Shown here piece after piece: positions 43,989 through 54,597 of a stretch of DNA of 64,000 nucleotides; position 1 is the stretch's first letter; each line of letters begins with the position of its first letter. Under the pieces are notes generated by a model. The model did no database searches. It was not told the DNA's origin and saw only the letters and a list, made by a program, of their open reading frames with translations. This DNA comes from Rhipicephalus microplus (lineage: Eukaryota > Arthropoda > Arachnida > Ixodida > Ixodidae): assembly GCF_043290135.1 (NCBI RefSeq), contig NC_134701.1:62327502-62391501 (forward strand). The letters are read 5' to 3'. The position numbers and the translations under genes were made by a program.

Positions 43989-44760
43989 CTGAGAAAAACA
44001 AGAACCTCATTACCTCTTGTGCTTTTTACTGCTTCAAAGAACGATGCGGCTGCTTTAATGCGCAGGTGTTATGGCGAGTTCCTTTCCTTCGGGAATCAGC
44101 GGGTCTAGGTAAACTAACATGTTACGGTTAGCAGTGGAACACGTAGAATTATTACTCAGTTTTAGAAATAACTTTTTACCTTTTGGAGCAGATAAAAAAG
44201 CAGAAAAATGCTAGTTTGGCGAATACATTGATCTTTTAGGTGTTTTAGACAATCTCATTTATATTGCGTAAATGAGATGAGAACCAATAAATTTGTGTAC
44301 TTGCCGCATTCGTCGATAGTATAGAGGTTCTTTTCACTTTATTTAGGGCTTGCAAGTTGATTACAAGGTTAAGAATGCTCTCCAACAATTTCTAAGACTT
44401 CATTGTTTTACATAATTTACTCGTTGATTGCGTACACGGAAGGCTGAAAACATTAGTGCAGCAAAAATGGCAGCGATATATGAACATGCAGTGTGAAGTT
44501 ATCCAGCCAATATAATTCGAAATACAATAATAAGGTTGATCTTCGCAGGGTCACCTAACCACATTCCACTCGCCACTGACGTTGCAAAGCACGGCCGATT
44601 GAACGAGCTTAAAACTCGTACAAAAAGCTTGCATGCCATTTACTCCTTCCAACTTATTGATGGCGCCGCTGTGATCGTAAAAACAATATGGCGCTTCAAG
44701 AGTGAACCACACAAGCGCAACGACAAAACCCCCGAAAGCCTCTGTCACATTTTTTTTGCA
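43989..44760. other. Unassigned intron sequence
   Basis: Nothing was recognised apart from short ORFs. Confidence 0.4.
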
Positions 44761-45000
44761 CCCTCCAAACAAGCACGCGCATATTTTTATGCCTGACCAA
44801 CCTCCTTCCACGCGCAGTGACGTCACCTCGGCGATCGGCGATGCTTACTTCATTACCGTTTGTTGAGACCTGGTTTAGGCCAGTCGAGGAGCTGCGTGCG
44901 GTGTCAAGTCGCCGATCACCGAGTTGACGTCACTGCGCGTGGAAGGAGGTTGGTCATGCGCAGGAAAAATGCGCGAGCTTTACCTGTGCTTTTTGGAGCC
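44761..45000. mobile_element. Palindromic element with arms of about 85-95 bp
   Basis: 44761-44846 and 44906-45000 are inverted copies (ACCAACCTCCTTCCACGCGC against its complement), separated by about 60 bp. It is a foldback or MITE-like element. The arms contain TGACGTCA at both sites. Confidence 0.75.
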
Positions 45001-45370
45001 TGTTGACTGGCCCTTTAAAGGGGAACTCCACTTATTTTTCGATATTCGCCGTTCAATAAAACTTTAACATGTGTTTTCGTCAGTACCGTGGTGCTATGTG
45101 TCAAATTATGCAACCATAAGGTATTTAGTTTTTTTGTAGAAAACCAATTGTTCATATTTGTAGCCAATTCTGGAATCACACTTGGAAATGCTGGCCACCC
45201 TGCTCATGTGACATAAGTGCCTACTCTACCTTACAACGCCGCCTTGCCCAGCGGACGAATGTAGCATGCGCTTTCTTATATGATGCGACGATGAGGTGAG
45301 GACACTATTGTGAGCTGCGTACAGCGTGGCAGCGTGTTAGTCGTCGTTGACGTCGGGTGTTACACGAAAC
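45001..45370. other. Unassigned spacer
   Basis: TTTAAAGGGGAACTCCACTT near 45014 follows the palindrome and may belong to it. Nothing else was seen. Confidence 0.35.
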
Positions 45371-45400
45371 CCCGTATTCAGAAACGCTTGCAACCCCCTT
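45371..45400 (-). mobile_element. MITE family B, copy split by I-like element (left end)
   Basis: It begins CCCCGTATTCAGAAACGCTT, the inverted match of GTTTCTGAATACGCGG at 51999-52014. It is broken at 45400 by the I-like insertion; the rest lies at 51871-52013. Confidence 0.7.
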
Positions 45401-46089
45401 AGAGACGCCTTAGACATGATGCAGAGCAGCAGCACACCCACCCGGTCCTGCATGTGGAAGAGGCAGCGTTGAGCCCCTACTTCTGGATACCTTCAATCGC
45501 TCTTGTCGACGACTAGAACTACCCCAGCACCCAATACAACCAGCCCCCGACCGCCGTACACGGAAGATTTTCGGTGAGCGAGCTTTTCCCGACCCAGGTG
45601 ATAGAGGAGCTAATCGAAACGACGAACTCGCACTGCTCGCGCCGCCCGACGCTGGTGTGGCGGCTGCCACAACAGCTGCTCCTCGCCGCGACGCCGGTGC
45701 CACCCAACTCCATCTGACTAGCTCACGTTGAGCTCTACCTTCAGAAAGCGCAGCCGTGTTAACCATGGAAGTGGTCGCAGTCGAAGGAACTGAGATCCGC
45801 CACCCTCGAAGCCGAATGGATCTCTAGCCACCGAAACAAGCAACGCAAGCATGCATCGAACGCTCCGGCATCGCCAGCTGGGCAGAGAAGCGCGTCCGAT
45901 ACCCCAATGCTGAACGGATCTGCCCAGCGTCTCCCTCGCACACCCATGCAACCACGTCTGCCAGATGATCACGTCAAAGTTGTGATTCGCCCGGGGCACG
46001 GCCTCAATCTCTCCAAAGTGGGGGAAGCACAACTACGCGATACTACTCTACGCGAAGTGGATCTGCATGCAACGCTACTCAAAGGGGAC

Positions 46090-46968
46090 TGTCAAGAATG
46101 ACAAGATGAAGAAAAGAGGAAGAGAAAGAAGTTGTCTTGAAAAGGTAATTTAACATGCTGGAAGGAGGGAGAAGAGGAGGAAAAAGAAGAGGGCGCGAGG
46201 CGAGTGAGGAACGCGAGAGCCGGGACGTGGTGTTCGAGGGGCGAAAGGCTGCGGAAGTTCGGACTTGGTCTCGCTCCAGGCTCCCGCCCGAGCACCTGAC
46301 TCGGCGAGCAGCGCAAGGAAGTGCCACTGCCCCTGGTTCTCGCCCGAGCACCTGACTCGGTGAGCAGCTCCCGGAGCAACCGCTGATCTTGGACGGCAGT
46401 ACTCGCCCGAGCACCTGACTCGGCGAGCAGCGCACAGAGCAACCGCTGATCCCGGGCTGCAGTTTCCCGCCCGAGCACTGACCTCGGCGAGCAGCTCACA
46501 GAACCACCGCCGATCCTGGGCGGCAGTTTCCCGCCCGAGCACCGACCTCGGCGAGCAGCCCCGGAACCACCGCCGACCCTGGTCTGCAGTGTATCCCGCC
46601 CGAGCACCTGCCTCGGCGAGAAACCACTGGAGATACCGCTGTAGTAGTGGTTCTTCAACATCGTCGCCACCGTTGAGCATCGATATGGCGTGTCATCACG
46701 CCTGAGAGGGACTCCCAGCGGACCAGAGGCCACGCCACAACTGTAAGCGCGGGACTTGGAGAATCCCAACGGAATCGGACGTTGAAACGCGCGTCATTAA
46801 GGCATCTCCTTTTCTGTGTTTTTCAACGTGTGCGTGTTTTTGTGGTTATTTCGTTTTGTGATTTTCATGGTAATGAAGTGGTAGTTTTCGTTTGGTACCA
46901 TCTGCCTCAATGTTTCATTTCGCAACGCCCGACGAGCGAACCAGGCCTCAGCACATATACCCGTGGCA
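46090..46968 (+). mobile_element. Solo LTR of an unidentified LTR retrotransposon (879 bp)
   Basis: It begins TGTCAAGAATG and ends ACCCGTGGCA, and is flanked by GGGAC on both sides (46085-46089 and 46969-46973). TG...CA ends with a 5-bp duplication mark an LTR insertion followed by LTR-LTR recombination. It disrupts ORF1 of the I-like element, and the reading frame on the two sides joins without shift. It contains a GC-rich tandem array (46285-46625). It has no coding capacity of its own. Confidence 0.75.
46285..46625 (+). repeat. GC-rich minisatellite, six units of about 63 bp
   Basis: CGCCCGAGCACCTGACTCGG recurs with small changes at 46285, 46341, 46404, 46468, 46532 and 46597 (spacing 56, 63, 64, 64, 65). 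Each is followed by CGAGCAGC and a GAACCACCGCYGATCCTGG-like half. It lies inside the solo LTR and may be a repeated promoter or enhancer block. Confidence 0.9.
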
Positions 46969-47097
46969 GGGACATTTACCGCACATACGTTGAAGCTAAT
47001 CTCATCATAGTAAGCACACCTCGTCTATCCAACGCAGAAACCTACAGTCGTATCTCCAAACTACAGTTTGAAACTGAAACCTATATGACGTTCGAGC

Positions 47098-47544
47098 CAT
47101 AGAGTTTCCTAAAATTAACTAGAGAAGACTCTGTCGCTGCGATCGTTCAGCGACCATGGGAATGATGGGTATAGTACACACATTTGTCTAGTTTTTGTAC
47201 TTGCGGGCGGAGAATCGTACTTGCGGCTTCGTTCACTGTGTTTCCGTTTTGTTTTGAAATAAAGATTCAAACCTTTTGAATTTTGAGAGCCTATTTGGAA
47301 AGGTAAGTCTAAAATAACGAGGTGGTGAAGCACAATCGCTGAACATTTGCTGATTTTTTGTTTCGTGAGAAAACAGCTCCAAGCCACACGAACACACACA
47401 GAGCCAAAATAAGGCCAGAAGTACGAAGTTTAGACAAATGTGTGTACTACCCATCATTCCCATGCTCGCTGAAGCGCCATGCGTTGCAGCTCCCATAGAC
47501 ACTAGCGCCAGAGTTCCCTCTAGTGTATATTAAGAAACTCTATG
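47098..47544 (-). mobile_element. MITE family A, copy 3 (447 bp)
   Basis: It is the inverted copy of 37043-37489, same length. It starts CATAGAGTTTCCTAA and ends AAGAAACTCTATG. A perfect 8-bp duplication GTTCGAGC lies at 47090-47097 and 47545-47552. It sits in ORF1 of the I-like element. Confidence 0.95.
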
Positions 47545-48917
47545 GTTCGAGCCTACGTAACTTCCCTTGAGAACACAGCAAAGAGAGTAATCCACAATAT
47601 TCCCCCCTACGACTCTCCTGAATACATCTCAGCAAGTCGTGTTAATGACCGCAACCCCACAATACTACAAGCTTGCCGAATGGAAAAAACAAACACGGTA
47701 CTCATTGTATTCGATGGTGACCAAGTCCCTTTTCATGTCTACTATCGAAAAGCCGAATACAAATGTTACCCACATAAGAAGCGCATCGAAGTCTGTGACA
47801 AATGCGTGGCAGTCGGCCACCGTTCAGATGCCTGCTCCAAACCAAATGCCGTAATCTGCACGCTGTGTGGCACAGCCAACTTTGCTACTGCTCATCCATG
47901 CACCCTTAAGTGTCTTCTGTGCGGCCAAGCCCACCAGACACGTGACAAAACTTGTCCTCAACGCTACCAGACACCTCACCTTCTCGTTTATTGTCGCCAA
48001 GAAAAAGCTAAGCTCCAACAACAACAGTACCTCTCAACCATGATTTCCATGCAAGATGCTCATCCGGAACGCCAGGAGGTGAAGCTTAGCGACACCCGCT
48101 TCCGCAGTCCCAGTCCAACCTCGAAGCGTCGTGGCTTCCGCAGCCAATCAAAGCAGCGGCGCAAGAATCAGCCCCAGGAGCTCCTATGGGGTCTGCGGCG
48201 CCCGAGGCTTCGAATGGTCCCCTCCTTCAGCAGCGGCAACCCGGTCTCACCCTCGTATGGTAAGCTGGGCTAGCACTGCCTCCCAACCTGCTCCTATACA
48301 TAAAACAGCGCCTACAACTACACACACGACCACACCTAATAAGGAAACCATGTTAAGTACTATCACACTGGAGCTGCGTTCACACCGTACGTTAGTACAA
48401 GAACTTCGTGTTGAAAACGCTGCTCTTCGGAAACAACTTGCCCAGCAACCTCCATCCTCTTCTTTGCTTCACTCTGCTAACCTCAACGCCAATACCACCA
48501 CCACCCCCCACCCCCCTAAACGAAAGGCTCCAGACACAGAAGAACCAGCCACACCATCGTCGCAACCACGTACCGCCTCAACACGTATTTTGCCTGTAGA
48601 ATCTGTACCGCAGCAGCAACTCCACGAGATGATTCGAACCGTACTTGAACGGCAGTTACCGATAATGCTTGAACAAAGCATCGCACAAACGCTAGAGCGA
48701 TCCTTTGATTCAATTCTCACAGAAAAGTTAGAGCACCACCTCACCTTAATGCTCGACGGAAAGCTGGAAGCCCGAGCGACAATTATCCTGAACAACCTTG
48801 AAGCCACACTTCCGAGTCTTCTTGCCATCTACAATAGCAGAGTCACGGAGCTTGAGCGGTGTACACATCGCTCTCGCTCACACTCTTATCAGAAGCCTTA
48901 CGGCCGCATTAACTAAG

Positions 48918-51780
48918 ATGGCCATGAGTAGTCCACACACTCAGTACAGCATCTGGCAGTGGAACTTCCGTGGCTACCGCCATGAGGAGCGTGCTACAAC
49001 AATTTCTATCGACACTGAAAGAAACATACATCAGATATTATTGCTTTACAGGAATCATGGGGAAAGGCTAAGCTGGTCGGATACGCCTCCTTTACGGCTG
49101 CTCAAGCCCCTGACAGTCGCGAACTCCTTACCACTCTCGTGAAACGAAATATCTTTGTTATTCAACACCCCTCGCTTTCTGATACAGTGTCATACATTAA
49201 ACTGGAAATTCTCTCCATCTCGCCGGACACCCACCAGTATGTTCTTGGTCAATATTTACAGCAGCCCACGACAACCACATCGCTTTCACAAGCCCCCCTC
49301 TTATGTCAAGAAGTTGGCAAGAATTTCCCCCTCCTCGTGGTAAGGGATTTTAACGCTCCCTCACCCGCTTAGGGCTACATTCACGACACCAGAAAAGGAT
49401 GAATGCTGTGGCAAGACACAATCTTGGCTACTCCCTTATCACAGACCCGTTGGGCAACAGCCTTGCCAGAGACACCACTCTTGACCTCACTTTCACTGCG
49501 AACATTACGCAGGCAGATGGTCCAACCTTCATGAACATCTAGGCAGCGACCACTACATAATACAAACGATCGTCAAGGCTGGCCCGCAGCGCAGGAAATC
49601 CAAACAGCCTGCCCTGGTTGACTGGGATGGCTTCCGCGAGTTGCGGGCAACGTCCTCTACAGAATTTGCCTCCTCGATCGACCAATGGACAGCGTCCTTA
49701 CTACGAGACGTTAAGCGTGCTACCAAGACTCCCCCAGAAGACGCCATAGGCGAACGGTAGACACCAAGCTGCTGCACATGTGGGAGGCCCTCGATGGTGT
49801 GCGCAAGCGCTATAACTACAACAAATTGAACCGCTCATTACGCAAACGCATTGCTATATTAACCCGTCAAATTGAAGATTACGCTCTTCAACTCTGCCGC
49901 AACTGGCATCAGCTTTGTAACGTTATGGAACGCTTACTTAACGTGCCCAAACAGTGGAATATTCTTCGTCGTTTGATAGAACCAACGTCGACAATAACTG
50001 CTCAGCACCGCTCCTTAATCACCGCTCTGCAGAATTATTCACGTACCAATGAAGACCTTATCCAGGACATATCTAGTCGGTACATTGTCAGTGCTACTTC
50101 GGTTGATCTCCCATGCCACACTGGGGTGGATAATTTAGCCCTCGATTCCCAGATTACAAAAGCGGAAGTAAGGTCCGCAGTTTCACTACTTAGACCCCAA
50201 GCAGCACCTGGCCCGGATAAAATAACAAATAAAATCTTACGAAACCTTGACGAAGAATCACTTGAAACGCTCACATCTTATCTGCAAATGGTTTGGGAGT
50301 CGGGAGAAATACCAACAACATGAAAAACCACCACAGTAATTCTGATAGTAAACCAGGAAAACCACTCACTATCGAGAACCTTCGGCCAATATTTCTCACA
50401 TCTTGTGTCGGCAAGATACTCGAGCATGTTATTCACACTCCACTACAAAGATACATGGAAGAACATGCCCTCTACTCGCATACAATGTTCAGATTCCACC
50501 CTATACTTTCGACGCAAGACGTGATGCTGCAACTGAAGAGTCACATTATCGATGGTGAAGATGCCTCTCGGTATGGGGCACGTGCTATTCTGGGGATAGC
50601 CCTTACCAAGGCATTTGAAAATGTGCCACATTCATCCATCCTTGATGCCCTCGCCACGCTCAACGTAAGCGCCCGTACCTACCACTACATCTGCAACTTT
50701 TTAACGGACAGGACAGCCACACTCTCCGTCAACGATTTGCCTGCGCCTTCCATCACTCTCGATGGGAAAGGGACACCACAGGGGTCGGTCCTCTCTCCAT
50801 TCCTTAACAACCTGGCCATGCTTCCCCTTCCGCCACTTCTAGAAGATATCCCCCACCTCCACCACAGCCTATACGCGGACGATATCACCCTGTTGATTGC
50901 CAGAGGTAGCGACGGAGAGACACAAGATGCCCTTCAATTGACGATTGATAGAATCCCAACTTACGCTGAACAACAAGGATTGTCCTGCTCGCCCCAAAAG
51001 TCAGAGCTACTGGTCTATCGACCTAGATCTCCCTACAACAGAGACCTTCCCACAATAAATCTGCATGTGCAACATCACCCTATACGAACAGTCCCTACCA
51101 TTCGCGTATTGCGCTTCCACATTCAGCAGAATGGCGGCAATTCGGAAACAATGCAACTACTGCATCATAATGTCTATCAGACCACTAGGCTCATCTCCCG
51201 CATCGCCAATAAAGAGCACGGCATGAAAGAGGCCAATCTCATACGATTGGTGACCGCCTTCTTCATAAGCAGAATCCTTTACGTTGCTTCATTTATGAAA
51301 CTTACGCTCACCGACAAGAAAAAATTAAACATAATTGCATGTCCCCATGTCTACGCCTAATGCGAAACTCAATGACCTAGGTCTTCGCAAAACTATAGAC
51401 GAATTCATTGAAGCCCAACGTACGTCGCACTACGAACGATAAGGCCAAACTCCTACAGGACGTCATCTCATGTGCGCACTCGGCATACCTTGCGTCTTCC
51501 AGTTTAGCCAGAAACTCCCGCTGTTCAAACGCCACAATGCAAAGCGTGCGCTGCACCTAACGCCGAGCTCGATCATATTATATGGGCCTGCCCCGCAGCT
51601 ACTCACTCAGTTAAACACAGCACGAACCCTACATTCACAATCACCACGGCCGAGCTGTAGGAGGCTTTGCTGCTCAGCACGTGCCCGGAGGACCAGCTCT
51701 GGGCTGTCCGGCTGGCCGAAGACGCCGCCAGAATTCAAGGCCTGGCCGCCGCCTGAGGAAGGGGGTTACACAGGGGCCCG
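48918..51780 (+). pseudogene. ORF2 of the I-like element: endonuclease and reverse transcriptase, RNase H deleted
   Basis: ATG 48918 follows the ORF1 stop by 1 bp. The endonuclease starts SIWQWNFRGYR and contains VNIYSSPR and DFNAPSP near 49260-49370, broken by several shifts. A linker at 49778-50323 leads to AAPGPDKITNKIL. Reverse transcriptase at 50293-51360 has LRPIFLTSCVGKILEHVI, a motif A reading GIALTKAFENV (the catalytic Asp is missing), GTPQGSVLSPFL and LYADDITLL. The thumb follows, then the frame jumps straight to a C-terminal HIIWACPA...AVRLAEDAARIQGL block, so RNase H is gone. It is inactive. Confidence 0.8.
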
Positions 51781-51870
51781 TCTCCCGGCTCCCCCCCCCC
51801 CCCCCCTTTGACCCCAGCAGGGACACTCCAATAAAATTTCTTCTCTCTCTCTCTCTCTTGCGACCCCCTT

Positions 51871-52013
51871 CAGCGCGTTTGAAAGTCGTTTGTGTGTTTG
51901 TGCTGCCTTGACACTACCCAAAAAGCAGTGCTTTCGAAATGCATTTGTGCTGCGTTGAAGGTGGTGACAAGCCAAGTTCAAGTCACCGAGTGTTTCTGAA
52001 TACGCGGATAAGC
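51871..52013 (-). mobile_element. MITE family B, copy split by I-like element (right part)
   Basis: It continues from 45400. Its reverse complement aligns with 12493-12630, and it ends GTTTCTGAATACGCGG. Confidence 0.7.
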
Positions 52014-52514
52014 GTGCGCAATATTGAGCAACGAGGAGATCGATTTCGTGCACGTCAGATGCTTCAAGAGCCGGTGGGTCAAAATAAAAAGGCGATACTT
52101 CTGCTTTGAGATTGTAGCTGCCATCATCCTTGAACTTGTCATTGGCATATTCCGACGAGCTCACACAGCTGCATTCCTCGTCGGATGGCATCGCCATCTT
52201 TTCGTGCGCCAGCTTTCCGTGCGTCAGAACAGGCATGTGGACCCTGGCTAGCCGTTGCGGCGTGTAGCGGATTCTGTGAGGTCATCGGATACGGATTTCA
52301 TCCGATACGATGACGAAAGGCTGTCACGTATGTGATAGCAGACATGGAACTTTTTGAGAAATTGAATCACTAATTGTTGAGTAAAGGAGTATTCATCGAA
52401 TTTTGATTGAGCAGTATACGAAGTTCTAAAATGAATTGATAAGAATGTAGAAGACACTGTAGATACCGGTGATTAAGAACAACTAATAGAGGTAGACGAC
52501 GTTTACGAGAACGA
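52014..52514. other. Unassigned spacer
   Basis: Nothing was recognised on either strand. Confidence 0.4.
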
Positions 52515-52830
52515 GATTATTCTATAGCATAAATGAGAACAGGATGTAGGCACCCGGCATTGAATCAGAGGGCGCAACGAAGCTCTTTGGGTTGCCTCAG
52601 CATTGTTGGTACCGACCGCCAGGGATACTAAGAAAATGGAACGCTCTCTGAACACAGTGATACGCTGAGGTGTCAGTGCCCTTTTAGGGGCGAAGCTCCT
52701 TATGGCGTGGCTTGTGCGTCCCTCGTAGAACGTAACCACTAGTGGCACATACCCGAAATAGGTATAACGTTTGACCTCCAAGGTGGTGCAGGTGAGAGAT
52801 TTCTTCTGTGCGTTGTTCAACAATAAAAAA

Positions 52831-52952
52831 TAGTGCTCAATGTACATGCCAATGGCTGCTAATGGGGAATGAGAGACAGGAGCATTCGCCTTTTAGTCAA
52901 CGCGCATGCTGCGATCCCCATTAGCAGCCATTGGCATGTACATTGAGCACTA
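52831..52952. repeat. Perfect 38-bp inverted repeat with 46-nt spacer
   Basis: 52831-52868 is the exact reverse complement of 52915-52952 (core ATGTACATGCCAATGGCTGC). It is part of a larger repeat block at about 52515-53400. Confidence 0.95.
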
Positions 52953-53390
52953 TCGGACAAGAAAGAGTTGCTACATTATACTCGCTGGGTGTAACCTCCT
53001 TAGATTTTTAGAAAGGTTTAGCGAGCGTTGAGCCGCAGGGCCATGAATACAATGAACTAGTATTTACCATGAATGAATTCGAGGTGGTTAAAGGGGGGAA
53101 GCAGATACGAAGCGCAAGCCGTAAGAAATTAAAAGCCGAATCCTCCTGTCTCTCATTTCACATTAGCAGCCACTGGCATGTACATTGAGCACTATCTGAC
53201 AAAAAAAGGTTGCTACGTTATACTCGCTGGGCGTAACCTCCTTGGTTTTCGAAAGGTTTAGCGAGCATTGGGCCGCAGTGCCATGTATACAGGGAACTAG
53301 TATATACCATGAAATCAAGGTGGTTGAAGGTGGGAAGTAGACCCGGAGCGCAAGCCGTAAGAAAGTGTGCGTGTGCCACCTCTCGTTTAG
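52915..53390. repeat. Direct repeat, two units of about 242 bp
   Basis: CATTAGCAGCC starts units at 52919 and 53161, followed by matching TGGCATGTACATTGAGCACT, CTCGCTGGGYGTAACCTCCTT and GGTTTAGCGAGC. Roughly 10-15 percent divergence by eye. It is probably a dispersed tick repeat duplicated in tandem; the inverted arm at 52831 shows it also occurs head to head. Confidence 0.8.
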
Positions 53391-53479
53391 TCCTTGGAAT
53401 GTCCACTGAATGGCGGTGCTTCTATATGGGGAATATATGGAAAAAAGATGCGAGATGGTGGGACTTGGAGTGTTGAATA

Positions 53480-53630
53480 GATGGACGAACGGACACACAG
53501 ACAGATGCATGGATGGACGCATGAAAGGACGCAGGGGCGGATGCATGAACGAACGCAGGGACGGGCGCACGAACAGATGCATGGACGGTCACACAGGCGG
53601 ACGCATGGACGGACGAATGCTTCGCCCCAC
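53480..53630 (+). repeat. Degenerate GACGGACGCATG minisatellite
   Basis: Imperfect 12-bp-like units (GATGGACGCATG, GGCGGATGCATG, GGCGGACGCATG) end in GAATGCTTCGCCCC. Confidence 0.75.
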
Positions 53631-54499
53631 TCTCCATCATTCACTCCGAGGATATGCTGCCATTTTTTTGCTTCCTGGGCGCTTACATAATCAGCCGTGA
53701 CCGCTTGCTCACAAGTAAAAAAGAAAATGATATGCACGTGCAAGTTAGGTTTTGTTGCGTCTACTCGCTAGGCTACGCATTGCAAGACTAGGTTTTGCTG
53801 CGCTTACCCGCTAGGCTGTGTGTTCTGGCGCTACCACCAAACCTCGTAAACTGCATTGCCGGGTGCCTATAAGGTCATTGACGTATCAAGTGCATGGCAA
53901 GCTTGTTTGTAGACTACAAGACAGGGGATTAGAACAGAAGCAGAAAAAAAAATGGTCCCGTATCTGCATGCTTCATTGCAAATGTCGTCGATTGACGATA
54001 GCCTTCCGTCTTATGAGAGCGCATAAACATTAATTTGATGTTCTGCACGAAAAAAATTGATGAATGGGAAGGTGGAGACGCTGCGTTAAAGTGCCTCGAT
54101 GAGCCCAGCGGTTGGGTGCCATCACCGTATCGTCTTAGCAGAACGCAGGAAGCAACCACCTTTTCGTTCATAGCGTTGCATTATCAGCTTAGAGTAATAA
54201 ATGCTACGTTCGTTCGAATTAATTATGTATGAGTTTTATAGTATAAAGAAGCACGCCACAGTATATTGACAGATTGATGTTCTGCCTCAGATATGCTCAG
54301 CAATTACTTTTTAATTGGCACTGCGCACAAGTATGAGCGCAGAAACCAGAGCAATATTGGTGGGCGCTGGAGAACTGAAAGCAAACAATAAAAAAACAAA
54401 AAAAAGGCGTTTCGGGTGACAAACAGACAAGCCAACAGACTGACCAAAATTTGTGCGTCAAAGTATCCTAAGAAAGACGATCGCCTGTAAAATGCTCAC
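53631..54499. other. Unassigned intron sequence
   Basis: A local duplication of GGTTTTG-TGCG-CTAC-CGCTAGGCT lies at 53750-53817. No gene was seen. Confidence 0.4.
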
Positions 54500-54597
54500 T
54501 TCATCTTCGTCATCACTGTCTAGCGAGTTCGTGCTGATCAGCGATCTTGTCGCACAGAAGCTTGGCGAGTCGATGTAATCATGACTATACGAACACT
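54500..54597 (-). CDS. Candidate exon of the haspin-like gene (98 nt)
   Basis: On the minus strand, GTGCTTTCAG|AGTGTTCG opens at 54597 and GATGAA|GTGAGC closes at 54500. Thirty-two codons read CSYSHDYIDSPSFCATRSLI then STNSLDSDDEDE. The first two bases complete GAG with the last G of exon 58841-58704, and the phase-0 end matches the phase-0 start of exon 43988-43751. No haspin motif is visible; the expected segment (Q-L-x-I-V-L-E-x-x-x-GG-x-D) is absent. It may be a divergent replacement, an alternative exon, or chance. Confidence 0.35.

Larger units (their letters stand above)
45907..48916 (+). pseudogene. ORF1 (gag-like) of the I-like element, interrupted twice
   Basis: The N-terminal block VVIRPGHGLNLSKVGEAQLR lies at 45970-46050, then a solo LTR splits the gene. 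It resumes at 46974 (ANLIIVSTPRLSNAETYSRI), is split again by a MITE at 47098, and resumes at 47553 with VIHNIPPYDSPEYIS. Cysteine knuckles follow at 47790-47960 (CDKCVAVGHRSDAC, CTLCG, CLLCGQAH). Removing the LTR and one target copy restores the frame exactly. Across the MITE the frames differ, from a 2-bp insertion just upstream. A further shift near 48200 leads to a Thr/Pro-rich and coiled C-terminus (MLSTITLELRSHRTLVQELR) ending TAA 48914. The start codon is not determined. Confidence 0.75.
45401..51856 (+). mobile_element. I-like non-LTR retrotransposon, both ends present, with 14-bp target duplication
   Basis: CTTGCAACCCCCTT (45387-45400) and CTTGCGACCCCCTT (51857-51870) flank it, 13 of 14 bases matching. 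Order: 5' region, ORF1 with CCHC knuckles, ORF2 with endonuclease and reverse transcriptase, a C-terminal finger-like end, and a TTC(TC)n tail after AATAAA (51829). RNase H, expected between reverse transcriptase and the last segment, is missing (deletion near 51440-51480). The element contains a solo LTR (46090-46968) and MITE family A (47098-47544), so its own length is about 5.1 kb. Confidence 0.85.

Noticed and set aside
45410..46769. Long minus-strand ORFs (118-225 codons) with repeated ARAG/SGAR blocks
   Set aside because: They arise from GC-rich element sequence and the 63-bp minisatellite; the real coding strand of the host element is plus.
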